In this document: positions 23,215 to 34,246 of the stretch, one piece after another | Layout of the letters: each line of letters begins with the position of its first letter | Position numbering within the stretch: position 1 is the first letter of the stretch | Assembly (NCBI RefSeq): GCF_007655135.1 | Contig: NC_045129.1 | Location: 34,411,122 to 34,475,121, forward strand | Direction of reading: 5' to 3' | DNA: 64,000 nt | Source: Punica granatum | Lineage: Eukaryota > Streptophyta > Magnoliopsida > Myrtales > Lythraceae | Made by a program: the position numbers and the translations under genes | Notes under the pieces: generated by a model | What the model was told of the DNA's origin: nothing | Database searches by the model: none | The model's input: only the letters and a program-made list of their open reading frames with translations

Positions 23215-24540
23215 ATTTTAAAAATTATGTGAGGCTCACTCGGCCAATTTTCGGACGTCACATAATAGTAATAATAATAATAATAATAATAATAGATTAT
23301 TATTAGTATTATTATTGTTGTTGTCGTCGTCATCATCGTCCCATCAATTATTCTTAGTGATGAAAGTTATGTAAGCATTTGATAATAATGATTAATATTA
23401 TTATTGTTATTTTTCTCTAACAATTCTTTTCATCCCTAGCATTTGATATAATAATAATAATATAGATATATATATACTCGAGATATTAATAATATAATTT
23501 TTTTCTCTAGCAATTATCACATTTGGTGAAAGTTATGTAAACATTTAATGATGATGATAATGACGACAACGGTGGTGGTGGTGATGATGATGATAATAAC
23601 GATATATAGATATATAAATTCTTGAGATGTTAATAATAATAAAAAACAAATAAGTTTTTTTGTGCAAATTACAAAAAATTATTACATATGACATTCCAAA
23701 ATTCGTTGAATGAGAAGCCTCCATTTCAAGATTTTATATAAATGGCAAACAATAGTAAAAATTTATATATTATATATGGATATAAATGAACAAACGAAAT
23801 TACTCAAAAAACATAATACATTCCCTTTAATATCAAACTCCAAGAAATTGTAATAGATAACTTCCATGTATTGTCTAACAAAAAGAAATGTAAATCATCT
23901 ATTATTTTTATTTGATATTAAAAAACCAGTACATTAATTCTAATAGAAATATTAGAATCCATACTATAATATAATACAAATAAAAAGCTATAATATCATA
24001 AATTCTTCTTGCAATTTCATAATTTAAAAATTTTCAAACATATTTATCTTTTACCTTTCCAAACATATTCAAAATTTCGACATACTTATTACATATTAAT
24101 AGACTTTTTTATGTACTAATTACATAGAAAAATTTTCTATAGACATGTAACTTTAAGAAATTTTATGTTTTTCCTAATCAATTTTGAGATTACAAAACAA
24201 ATTTAGAAAGTAAAATTTATTGGAAAGATTCTTAGACCTCGTAATTTGATTTACATCCCTTAAATTTTTAGAATGAAATTAAATCATTAAAATATAAATC
24301 TAAATTAAGAATTTATTAATTGTTGACCTTTGAAATTTAGTTTTCTCTTAATTCTTGGCGTTGAAGAAATCTTCATTATTTCATCTTATTTTTAATATCT
24401 AAAATTTTAAAAAAACGTCTTCCATATATTTCAATCAGTGAATGCCTCAAGCATTATATCAAATAAGAAGTTGGTTATTTAAACTATGGTAGACAGCAAT
24501 AAAAAGAGAAACGTAAATTTTACCAAAGATACTAATTTAA
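23215..24540. other. Trinucleotide-rich and AT-rich intergenic DNA
   Basis: Positions 23262-23340 and 23550-23640 are imperfect trinucleotide arrays that drift between taa/tta, tgt/cgt, gat/gac and ggt units. Related text 'gaaagttatgtaa.catttgat' recurs at about 23361 and 23528. The remainder is AT-rich, with no gene or RNA recognised. Confidence 0.45.
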
Positions 24541-25203
24541 GGTTCACTAATATATTTAAATTGGGGTTTATATTCCAAAAAAGCATGACCTTCGCATTTT
24601 TTTCTATATATAATATAACTCTTGGAAAATAGTACAAAAAAACACGACATTTGCTTTTTTTTTTTCCCTAATATAGCACAACTTTTGTAGATTAGCCTAT
24701 AAAGGCACGACATTTGCATTTTTTCTAAATATAACACGACTTTTAAGTTAGTTGTGCATTTATCATAATGTAAATTATTCGATCAAATTATAACGATAAC
24801 AACTAACGTGAAGTTAACAGTGCCACGTGATAGAATATGATTGGATAAGTAGACCCCACATGATTAGACGATGATGTTAATATGAAGCTAACGGTGCTAG
24901 GTGACACTCATTCAATCATGTTGTGCCACATTGCATCATTAACTCCTGCTAGTTATTATCATTGCAATTTGACTGAATAATTTATATTATGCTAAATGCG
25001 CAACTAAAAATAAATGTCGTGCTATATTTAGAAAAAGTGTAAAGGTCGTACATTTATTTTGCTACTCTCCAAAGGTCGGGCTACATTTAGGAAAAATGCA
25101 AAGGTCGTGTCTTTCTGTGTTATTTTCTAAAGATCGTGTTATATTTAGAAACAAATGTAAATATCATGCTTTTTTAGGTAATTAAGTCTTTAAATTGTGA
25201 ACT
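24541..25203. mobile_element. Foldback element with internal subrepeats
   Basis: The two halves are inverted copies around a centre near 24870. The left end ggttcactaatatatttaaa pairs with the complement of tttaaattgtgaac at the right end. Each arm holds about three diverged copies of a roughly 60-bp unit containing 'gcacgacatttgcattttttc' (left) or 'aaaaatgcaaaggtcgtg' (right). There is no coding capacity, so I read it as a non-autonomous foldback or MULE-type element. Confidence 0.6.
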
Positions 25204-25408
25204 TCTAAAATTTAAATCTGTTAATAATTATTTTGGGATAACACTATATCTATAGAATTGTAAAAATAAAGAAAAAGAATAACTAAAGAAAGTTAAATGG
25301 ATTTTAAATGTAAAATATTAGAGGTAAATCATATTTATGAAATTGAAATCAGCAAAAAATCTATGTAAATAATGAAATATATGCATTTCTTGTGGGAAAA
25401 CATTTAAA

Positions 25409-26423
25409 GAATCTATAATACATAATGTAAAGTAGAATTGGTACATTTATTAGGCACTGAATGTATTAATATAAATAAGTAATTTTATTTTCTATAGAAA
25501 GTTAATCAATTTTTATTATTTATGAATTGATTCATTTTAATCTTGAAATTTTTATTCAATGAATCAATATAAGTTTTTGTTCTAGGATTTGATATTCTAA
25601 AATATTTTAAAGAGATATTGTATATAGTTTTTTTCACATGCATTATAATCTATTTAATTTTTTCTTTATTTTAATTATAGAAAATTTAAAATGGTAATAT
25701 TTTTTATATGTGTGGAAGATTATTTGAATCTATAATACATAATGTAAAGTAGAATTGGTACTTTTATTAGGCACCGAATGGATTAATATAAATAAGTAAT
25801 TTTATTTTCTATATAAAGTTAATCAATTTTAATGTTATTATATATGAATTGATTCATTTTAAAAAAATCCTGAAATTTTTATTCAACAAATAAATATAAG
25901 TTTTTGTTCTAGGATTTGATATTTTAAAATATTTTAAAGAGATATTGTATATAATTTTTTTTACATGCATTATAATTTATTTAAGGGCAAATTACAAAAA
26001 AAAATCCAAATTTTGTAAAAAGTCTCAGTTTTGTCATAAATTTTGTTTTATAACAAAAAAAACCATAAGTTTTTTAAAATGTCTCAAAAATGACCTCCGT
26101 TATAACTTCCGTCAATTTTTGCCTACGTGTGACCTACGTGGACTGTTAAAGGGACCCACCAGCCTACGTGTGACCTACGTGGACTATTAAAGGGACCCAC
26201 CATCAACGGCAAAAATTGACGGAAGTTATAACGGAGGTCATTTTTGAGACATTTTAGAAAACTTATGGTTTTTTCTGTTACAAAACAAAATTTAGGACAA
26301 AATTGAGACATTTTACAAAATTTGGATTTTTTTTTGTAATTTACCCTTTATTTAATATTATCTTTATTTTAATTATAGAATATTTAAAACGGTAATATTT
26401 TTTATATATATGGAAGATTATTT
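25409..26423. repeat. 317-bp tandem duplication, second copy interrupted
   Basis: Unit 1 is 25409-25725 and unit 2 begins at 25726. Both start gaatctataatacataatgt and share long blocks such as 'aagtttttgttctaggatttg'. Unit 2 is broken at 25985-26346 by a foldback element and resumes at 26347 with 'tttaattatagaatatttaaaa', matching the tail of unit 1. Removing the insert and one target copy restores a unit of about the same length. Confidence 0.85.
25985..26346. mobile_element. MULE-like foldback MITE, exact 9-bp target duplication
   Basis: A 362-bp element beginning gggcaaattacaaaaaaaaa and ending ttttttttgtaatttaccc. The two arms (about 25985-26123 and 26210-26346) are almost fully complementary. 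The exact 9-mer TTTATTTAA flanks both sides (25976-25984 and 26347-26355). The centre carries two tandem copies of a roughly 44-bp unit starting cctacgtgtgacctacgtgg. The GGG(C/T)AAATTAC ends resemble those of the larger element at 8064-9359, suggesting the same family of movers. Confidence 0.8.
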
Positions 26424-26856
26424 GAATGTTGACTTATAATGGATGATATTAGTGTCCTATTATGGGACATTTATTTGCTTCCCGCTCTAGAATTTTCCTA
26501 TTGAGAAATTATATATTAATGCTTTTTAAGTTAATAGAGTTGTGCTCTTTTCTGTAAATAAAGTATTTAACAGAGTTAACTCAATACGATGAATTTGACA
26601 TATTTTATTTATTGTTAACTTGAAAATTATCAACGAGTTAATTCTATTATCATAAAATAATTAATATTTTTAGGGATTCAATTAAATAACAAAATATAAC
26701 AATTCTTGTCAGTTATGATGTTTAACAATCCCATGCAACACCCGAATAAATTGGCTAGTGTGTTTATATATTACAATTATTTAAGTATTTACTATTTTAA
26801 TGCTAAATATATATTTACAATTTTACCTCTATTTACCACGTTATACACAAATATAC

Positions 26857-26893
<37 letters not shown>

Positions 26894-27241
26894 GATGATA
26901 ACAATAATGATAATGATTGAAATCCTTAATTTAACACGTTAATTTTATCTTTCAATATGCTCGTAAAATTTATATAATTAATGTCTTGGGATAATTTACA
27001 TATATGCTTAATAAATTATTTTCGAGTATAATTTATTATGTTACCTATATTTATATTTGTTTATTAGATCATTTTTTTGTTAAAAAATTTATATATGTAA
27101 TTAGTGTGCTGTAATAATTAAAATTATACGCTCAACTTATTATTTTCTAGTATGATTTATTCCATTATCAATTTTCATAAATGTTTACTAGATTATTTAA
27201 TTGTTTAAGAAATAATTAAGTATAATTGCTTCACTTCCTAA
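26424..27241. other. AT-rich intergenic DNA
   Basis: Contains a CATA/TA microsatellite at about 26850-26893. Nothing coding or structured was recognised. Confidence 0.5.
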
Positions 27242-27401
27242 TAAGGGTGTAAATGAGACGAGACTCTTAGCGAACTGTTCGAGCTCGGCTCGATGAAAGC
27301 TTGAGTTCGGCTTACTCTTATTAAGCATGAGCTTGCCAGTTAAATGAGCCAAGCCAAGCTTAATAATATTCGGCTCGTGAAACTCGCGAGCCTAAACGAG
27401 C

Positions 27402-27435
<34 letters not shown>

Positions 27436-27856
27436 GATTTAATATATGATTTTAATCCTTTTATTATTGAAACTCTAATAGTTTTTTCATATTGTCAAAC
27501 ATAATATTGTAATTAAACTCCATGTGATTATCAAGTTTTAATTGGGATTTTTGAATTATATTTTGCATGACATTGTTGTTTTATAATTTAGTTTATAGTT
27601 TTTTTTCCTCGAGCCTAAATGAGTCCAAACTCAAGCCTAAGCCGGAGCTCGAGCCAGAATTTTCTACTGAACTTGATCCACTGGCCGAGCTTAAACGAGC
27701 TGAGCCCAAGCCTTTGATTTGTTTAACGAGCCAAGCTCAAGCTCAGGCTTTCGGGTTTGATCAAGCTCAAGCCCAAGCTTGAGCATAGGAAAAGTTTGAC
27801 AAGAGTAAGCTTGAACCTTATATATGCAGGCTCGGCTCGACTCGTTTACGCCCCTA
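27242..27856. mobile_element. hAT-like element with 8-bp target duplication
   Basis: Begins taagggtgtaaatgag and ends ctcgtttacgcccctA; the ends are imperfect inverted repeats (TAAGGGTGTAAATGAG / TAGGGGCGTAAACGAG). CTTCCTAA flanks both sides exactly (27234-27241 and 27857-27864), matching the 8-bp target of hAT transposons. Subterminal regions are packed with GAGCTCGGCTCG-type motifs, typical of hAT transposase-binding repeats. Inside is a (tta)n run at 27403-27436. No transposase is present, so it is non-autonomous. The 71-codon frame inside reads the repeat motifs and is not a gene. Confidence 0.8.
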
Positions 27857-27864
27857 CTTCCTAA

Positions 27865-28700
27865 TAGTACTTATTACAAGGTCAATTTTACGATATATGA
27901 TAATGATGATGTCGTTGTAAGAACGAGAATTGCAGTCTATGCGTGTGAGTTACTAGCGAAGGGACGATGTCATTGTTCTCCATCTTCTTTTCTTCATCAT
28001 TAAGAAACGTGCAGGAGGGAATCCAAAAAGGAAAAGCACAATCAATTAGTCCAGAAATACAAAATTAGTTCCATGCTTTGAACAAATTAAAGAAATGGGG
28101 AAGAGAGAGTCAATAAAAGGAAATGGTATTATCTATAAAAAGAAAATGGTATTATTAATTAATTTATAGGCAATCATCAACATTGAGAGAGGATCACATG
28201 TGAAAGCTTTGTTGATGACTGTGGGAGCTTCATATGATAAACAAAGTTCACCACTTGTAAAACAATAAGAAAACTACATACAATAATATATATATATATA
28301 TATATGTATCATATATATTATGCAAGCTAGGGAGCATGGATGTATCATGTCCCTATATTACCTGCAGATTATTATGGGTCATGCCATGATCTTTTAGACA
28401 TGTTTGTGGGGCCTGCAGGGGGGACAAGGACCATCTAAATACCTATAATATTGTAGAAATATATAGTTTCTTTGACAGGTTTAGTGCAAGCAAACTTTGT
28501 TCATTCGACCAACCGAATTTGAAGTTGATTAGAGAAAATTGGTACAACATAGGAGCGCACGCTATTATGCAGAATAAAAAATTTCAAAATTCGATTCTTG
28601 TTGATGTAATATTTTTTATCTCTCCATTCCCCCACTAGTTCTTTTTAATTTTTTTCGTGGACCGATTCATTTATTAGGATTATAAACTCCTTGTAACAAA
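27865..28700. other. Intergenic DNA without a gene
   Basis: AT-rich, with a short TA microsatellite at about 28285-28306. No conserved frame or RNA gene was recognised. Confidence 0.45.
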
Positions 28701-29044
28701 ATAAAAATAAAAATTCCACATAATCAAAGCCCTAAAGTATGCTTCATTGGGATTCTATTTGGAAGGTAACCTATGTGCACATTGGTTGGTAAATGATGCG
28801 CTAAAATTTCTTATAGAAATTGGATTGATCATATACTGTTTGGGTATATTATTGAAGCCACCGCACTCTATCTGTGTACTGCTTGTTTTAGCGATTTGGG
28901 CTTCTCCCGGTAGGTAAAAAAGACAAAAAAAAGTAGAGATACTATTAATAAATTCTCTTGGAATTAGGTAGTTTGGTGATGAGAGCTTATCGCAGTAAAA
29001 TAATTTGGATGCACGGTGGGCCCACTTTTTTTCCACAGTAGAAG

Positions 29045-29505
29045 TGACGCAACGTACACGCACAGAACCTGTAATAGAACCGTTGATTTCGCATAATACC
29101 GGAATTACGACCTTCAATCCCTATTGATTCTTCGAATTCCTAGTAAAAATTGACATTCAACTTAAATCAAATTCGAGAATTGGGCAAAAAGCATGAAAAC
29201 TCCAATTTTTATTAATTGATCAAAATAGCTGTATTTAACTCTAGGGTTTTACAAAGTTTAAATAGGAATTAAAACGCCTAAATTGCACGAAAGACATAAA
29301 TCATTCCTAAAATTACAAAAACACCCAAATAACATTAAAATGCCCATTTCAAGCCATAAACGATGAAATTCGCCTTAAATCTCGTCATATCACGGCCGAG
29401 TGCAGTGAGTTGTGCTCCTGAGTCCGTTTCCCTCGAAATAGAGTCGTCAGAACCTGTTTTTCTCCAGATATTGATTTACCACGTTTTCTGCCGCATCAAG
29501 AAGTT
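29045..29505 (-). repeat. Long dispersed repeat, copy B (LTR-like)
   Basis: On the minus strand this copy starts gatgcggcagaaaacgtggt and follows copy A (22655-23110) block by block, including 'agttgaatgtcaattttta', 'gaagaatcaatagggattg' and 'cgtaattccggtatta'. Copy B is inverted relative to copy A, so the pair does not bound one intact LTR element. It may extend further, but similarity past 29045 is weak. Confidence 0.55.
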
Positions 29506-31251
29506 ATAGGAAAAATTATTTATACATAATCAATAGTACACAGTACTTCATCTTGGCAATAATCTATATCTATAATCTATAATTATTATTGTAGTTCCAG
29601 TCTATAGCTAATAAAATAAAGAAAAAAATAAATTAGGAAGAAATTCAAATGTACTGGTAAAGGACAAATTTGGAATGATCCAATCAGACATTAAAAAGAT
29701 GTCTTGGCATTTTCTTGAGGTTTTGCCCAAATTAGATCTTTTTGCAAAATATTTATCATAATACACTTCTTTACAAACTAATTCTCATAATAGACTTACA
29801 TTATTATTTCTTATTTATTTACATTCCCAAAACATTTTGATTTGTTTAATTTAAGTCATTAGCACGATAAGAAATATGTAACATGATTATTCTTTTTACG
29901 TATATTTCCAAAACATTTTAATTTTTTTATTTAAATCCTTAACCCAATAGAGGATGGGTGAAAAGCAAAAACGATATTATCATTTATCCTTAATTAAATC
30001 CTTAAACGTTTGCCCATCCGCAAATCTCCGAGGGTGGGTATGTTCAGTTAAAAAAAAATCGAGGATGTAGGTTGATGATCAATTCAACTTCAATTCAGTG
30101 TGTAACCAACAACCCATTTGATTAATGACTTACTATAATCCTTTTACCCACATTTATTGATTTTCAATCATAAATAGTTTTAAAAATATAAAATACTAAA
30201 ATGACTAAATAAAATTCAGTAAAATAACTAAAATTATTTAAATAGTAAAAATAATTGAAAATTAAATTAACAAAAAACTAAAAAATCCACAAAAATCGAC
30301 TTTAATTTACGTTTGACTCTTAAAAATTGCGTCCAATAGAGCCGAACCCGATTACTTTTTATGTAGATTTTGGTTAAACGAATGGAAAAAACAAGTATAG
30401 TAAATAAAACATAGGAGTATCTTTAGGGGTACGAAAATTGGCTTCAATTCACATTCGAATCCTAAGAATTTTGTTTAAAATAGCCTAACCGGTTAATTTC
30501 TATATAGAATTTAGTATTTTTTAAAAACTCGATTAACCGGTTAACCAAACTGGCAAAACGGTTAATTTTTTTTAACGGTTATCCGGTTATACTTTTTTAG
30601 GGTGTTTTTAAAAATTACATAATAGGGCTTGAATTGAAATGATTTCATACAAAGAGGTCTAGATTGGGAATTATTTTCAAATTAAATATAGTTTGGAAAT
30701 AAGTTTTAAAAAGAAGTCTAATTTGGAAAAAAAAAAACTCCATTTTCTTTGTGAGGGCAAAGCACATATTTGGACGCTCCTTTTTCTCGAACAACCGAAG
30801 TCCCTCTCAACAATGAATGCCCAAATTGATAGATTTATCAAAAATCTCCTAAAATCAAATCTCTTGAGTGATATATACGTGTGTGTCTACATGAGTAAAT
30901 AGGCATTTTTTATGCTTCCTTCCAACTCCTTGCACCCACGTCCTTCAATTATTCATCAATTGATCCTTAAACAAAAATTCAAACTGAGAAAATAGTGAGT
31001 TTAAACATCTATATATCAGTTTTTTATTATTATTTTTCAATGAATAACAAACGGTATTTTCTTTCTATATTTTCAATTGTGGGACGACACCTCTTAACAA
31101 TCTTAACAATACATTATAGAGCAATTTGTCTTCCTAAATTAAGAAATGACTTTGCCCTTTATACACGTCCATCCAACGCATTTGGTATATTTTCAATAAC
31201 TATATTGAATCAGAAATGGGACATGCACGTGGTATCATATTGAAAAACTAA
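29506..31251. other. AT-rich intergenic DNA
   Basis: Mostly AT-rich. Positions 30480-30600 contain several ccggttaa / ttaaccgg palindromic motifs. Two small frames at 30693-31243 show no family motif. I see no gene. Confidence 0.45.
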
Positions 31252-31485
31252 TAGGGTTGTTTGGTTTCAAAGTAAGATTTTAAAATCCTACTTTTAACTT
31301 AATTCTACCAACAACAAAACAAAATAACTTATACAAAGTCAAAGAGTGAGTTCTATTTATACTATTCTTTTTCCACAACAAAACAAAAAAACTCATACAA
31401 AGTCAAAGAGTGGGCCCCATTTATACTACTCTTTTTCAAAATCAAAATCTGATTTTAAAATCCCACTTTAAAACCAAACGCAACA
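31252..31485. mobile_element. Tourist-like MITE, TAA target duplication
   Basis: Left end tagggttgtttggtttcaaa, right end ttaaaaccaaacgcaaca, with the palindromic block gattttaaaatc near each end. TAA lies on both sides (31249-31251 and 31486-31488). The interior contains two tandem copies, 64 bp apart, of a unit starting acaacaaaacaaaa and including atacaaagtcaaagagtg. This fits a non-autonomous PIF/Harbinger element. Confidence 0.65.
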
Positions 31486-32515
31486 TAAATCTCTTGTTCG
31501 TAGAAGACATGTGTCATTCTCATGATTTTTTCCTTTTTATTTTTTATCATTATTTTCCATAAATATAAAAAGGATGGAGATAGGTTTTTTTTTCTCCAAA
31601 AATAAATTATAACCTTTTCTTTCCCTTTTCTTTTTTTTTTTAAATTTTAGAGTGCGTTTGAATTTAGAGTTGAGTTGAGTTGAGTTTTGGTTTTAATTAG
31701 TTTGTAATGATTGTATTGTTGAATTATGAGAAAAAGTGTGAAAAAAGTAATGAATAGTTGAGAGAAAATAATGATTAAGTAATGATTGTGTTGTTAAATT
31801 GTGAAAAAGTAATGAATAGTTGAGAGAATTTAATATTAAAAATTGAATTGAATGATTAAAAAATTTAAAAAATTTTAAAAGTAATGATTGTGTTGTTGAA
31901 TTGAAGATTAAAATTTTATTAAATTTAAGTATATAAATATCTTTTTTCGCATGTACTACTTAATACTTGGAAGTATACTAGATTAGACTAATTTAGGTTC
32001 GATCGAGCTCGACCCACTAAGGGATAAACCTCTCCCAATTTTGAATATTTTTCAATGACAAGATTCTCACCTAGTGCGCTGCCTAAGGATAACAAGCTCC
32101 AACTCTCCTAAAACCAACTGACATTGATAAAAACTTATTTCAATTTGTCACCAATTTAAATAGTCTCTTTTAATTTGTGATTATTTTCTTTTTTATATGT
32201 ACCACTTGATATTTGAAAGTAATCTAGATCCGATTAATCTAGGTTCGAGCGAAGTCGACCTACTAAAAGAAAAATGATAATTCACGATCATGATTTGATC
32301 GCTATAGTGTGACCAGTGATTTCGAAAAAAAATAGCTTCTTTCTCAAACAATTACTTAAATTTACCTATTGTGTACAAATTTTTTTTTTCATTTTTTTAC
32401 GACTACCATTTGTATACAAATAATGTCACGATGAAAGTATTGTCTCTATCGTGTATAGACTATTCTCATTTTCCCCCCTAATACTGTAGGATTTGACACC
32501 GTGCGTTTTACTAAA
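31486..32515. other. Intergenic repeats
   Basis: At 31660-31920 there are repeats of 'gttgagttgagttgag' and 'gtaatgaatagttgagaga', probably a further decayed MITE. Two pieces of the dispersed family noted at 13770-13910 lie at about 31965-32110 and 32210-32275; both contain 'aggttcga.cga..tcgacc.actaa'. No gene was found. Confidence 0.4.
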
Positions 32516-32904
32516 TCCTCTCTATCTATATTCTTTTTCTAAAAGATACACATATATCCTATACTTTATATTTGCTAATAAATGTCATTATATTTTGCTT
32601 TCTGTCCGTATATTTTTTCTCAAAGGCTTTCCTCTTATATATGGTATCTTTTATGATTTATACTTAATACGCTTACTTTTTTTGGTGTTATAAGTAATAC
32701 TTTTTCTCTCTTTACACATATAAGAAGACCATGAAAAATGATTTCATTGTTAATTTATCTTTCACTAAGTTATAAAATGTGAACATCTTCATTGTTTAAA
32801 AATACATCGTGTTTTTCTTTACTTAATCTTATTTGCAAACTTAATTTCAAATCACTTGATGCAGTTCTTAGACCCCGCAACGAAGTGCGGGCAAAATTTC
32901 ATAG
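32516..32904 (+). mobile_element. Possible Helitron relic
   Basis: The right end has a strong hairpin CCCGCA-acgaag-TGCGGG at 32874-32891, followed by about 13 bases ending ttcatagt. The left end begins tcctctctatctatattctt directly after an A. This is the layout of non-autonomous plant Helitrons (5' TC, 3' hairpin about 10-12 bases before the terminus). However, the terminal CTRR is not intact (atag), so the call is tentative. Confidence 0.35.
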
Positions 32905-34246
32905 TACTATGTTATAGCGCGACCTGACTTCCAACGTTGAGAAATGGAGCTCCATCCTCCATCATGTACATGCACAAAATAGTCTGTCCATTGCTGTTGG
33001 CTTTCTCAATGCCAGAGGAGAGTTTGTTGCGGTGCTCCGATCGGTGACCACCGGACTCGTGACGTGAGAGATCACGCATGATGATAACATGAGATTTTAC
33101 GAGCGCTCTCTTTAACGGTAGGAGAATAATCTATCTATAGTACGGGGTTGAATGTGGTACGAAAAATAATTATTTTCCTTTTTGAAATGTGGGAAATTTT
33201 ATTATCAGATCTTCTTGAATATTGGAGAGGTCAGCTTCGTAAGTTGAGAAGGAATTTTCTTCATTCGTCAGGCCATTTGATTGGTATAGGTTTGACGTAG
33301 TTCGCCCACCTCCCTTGAACCTTGCAAAAACCTGCTTTCACATCCACCCATTAATCTTAATCATATCGAAAAAATCTAAATCCGAGTGCAGCAACACACG
33401 CTCTCTCCTAAAATCAAGAGAATATGGATTCAGTTCTAGCCGTTGAAACTTCTCGTGCCCCTATATTTCGCTTTTCATTTCCTCGAAGAAAAGAAGAGGA
33501 GAAAATGGTGGGAAGGAAGAGAGGTAAGAACATGGGGAATAAGTTTTGCTTGTTAGGTGAGACTGAGCTCCAACCAAGCAGAAGCCATTAATGGTGGCCT
33601 GATAAATGAGGTTTCTTCTTCAGTGAAATGCTCTTCTACTCCAAACAACTGCGTTAGAAAATGAAATGGAATGGAACTCAACTCCTCACTGGGTCCCTCC
33701 CTCTCTCTCTTACTCTGTCCTCTCTCTGGTTCATCTGTAGCAGAAGACTTGGATGCCTTGTCAAGAACCCAGCAGGAACCAAACAAACAAAAACAATGGC
33801 TGTCTGCATAATTAAACATAAATGAGGAAATGTGATGATGCTTCCACATGGGGGTTTTCCATCAGTCAGATAAATCTTTATATCCAATCAATGAAAACAA
33901 AAAGACATGAATTCTTCTTCAACTACTCCTCCTCCCTTCTTCTTCTTCTTCTTCTTCTTCTTCTTCTTCTTCTTCTGCTCCTCCTCCTCCTCTTCCTCTT
34001 TGATTGGGGCCCACATCATGTTTTCTTCTTTAACATGTGTAATGGGCATTGATTCTTTCAGGGGTTTTGACATGGTCTTTTAGAACTCTTGCCTGGTCTC
34101 AGCTCCATATTCAGCAGTAGACGGTCAGGGTATATTGTTGTTCCAACTTCCTCTGCTTCTTCTTCGTGCTTGCATACTCTTGATGGTTCCAATGAATATG
34201 ATCAGTGTTTAACTCTTGACAGGCACATTATAATTAGAGGATCAAG
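32905..34246. other. 5' flank of the kinesin gene
   Basis: The upstream region of the KIN-14 gene. A (ttc)n run lies at about 33937-33976. Frames on the minus strand at 33553-33887 and 33888-34073 come from CT-rich and TTC-rich text and show no conserved motif. The kinesin promoter and 5' UTR should lie within the last few hundred bases. Confidence 0.45.

Noticed and set aside
23262..23640. Possible CRISPR-like or satellite array
   Set aside because: It is a drifting trinucleotide microsatellite with no spacer structure, and CRISPR arrays are not expected in a plant nuclear genome.
27567..27782. 71-codon frame with Lys/Glu/Ala/Gln repeats
   Set aside because: It translates the subterminal GAGCTC-type repeats of the hAT-like element.
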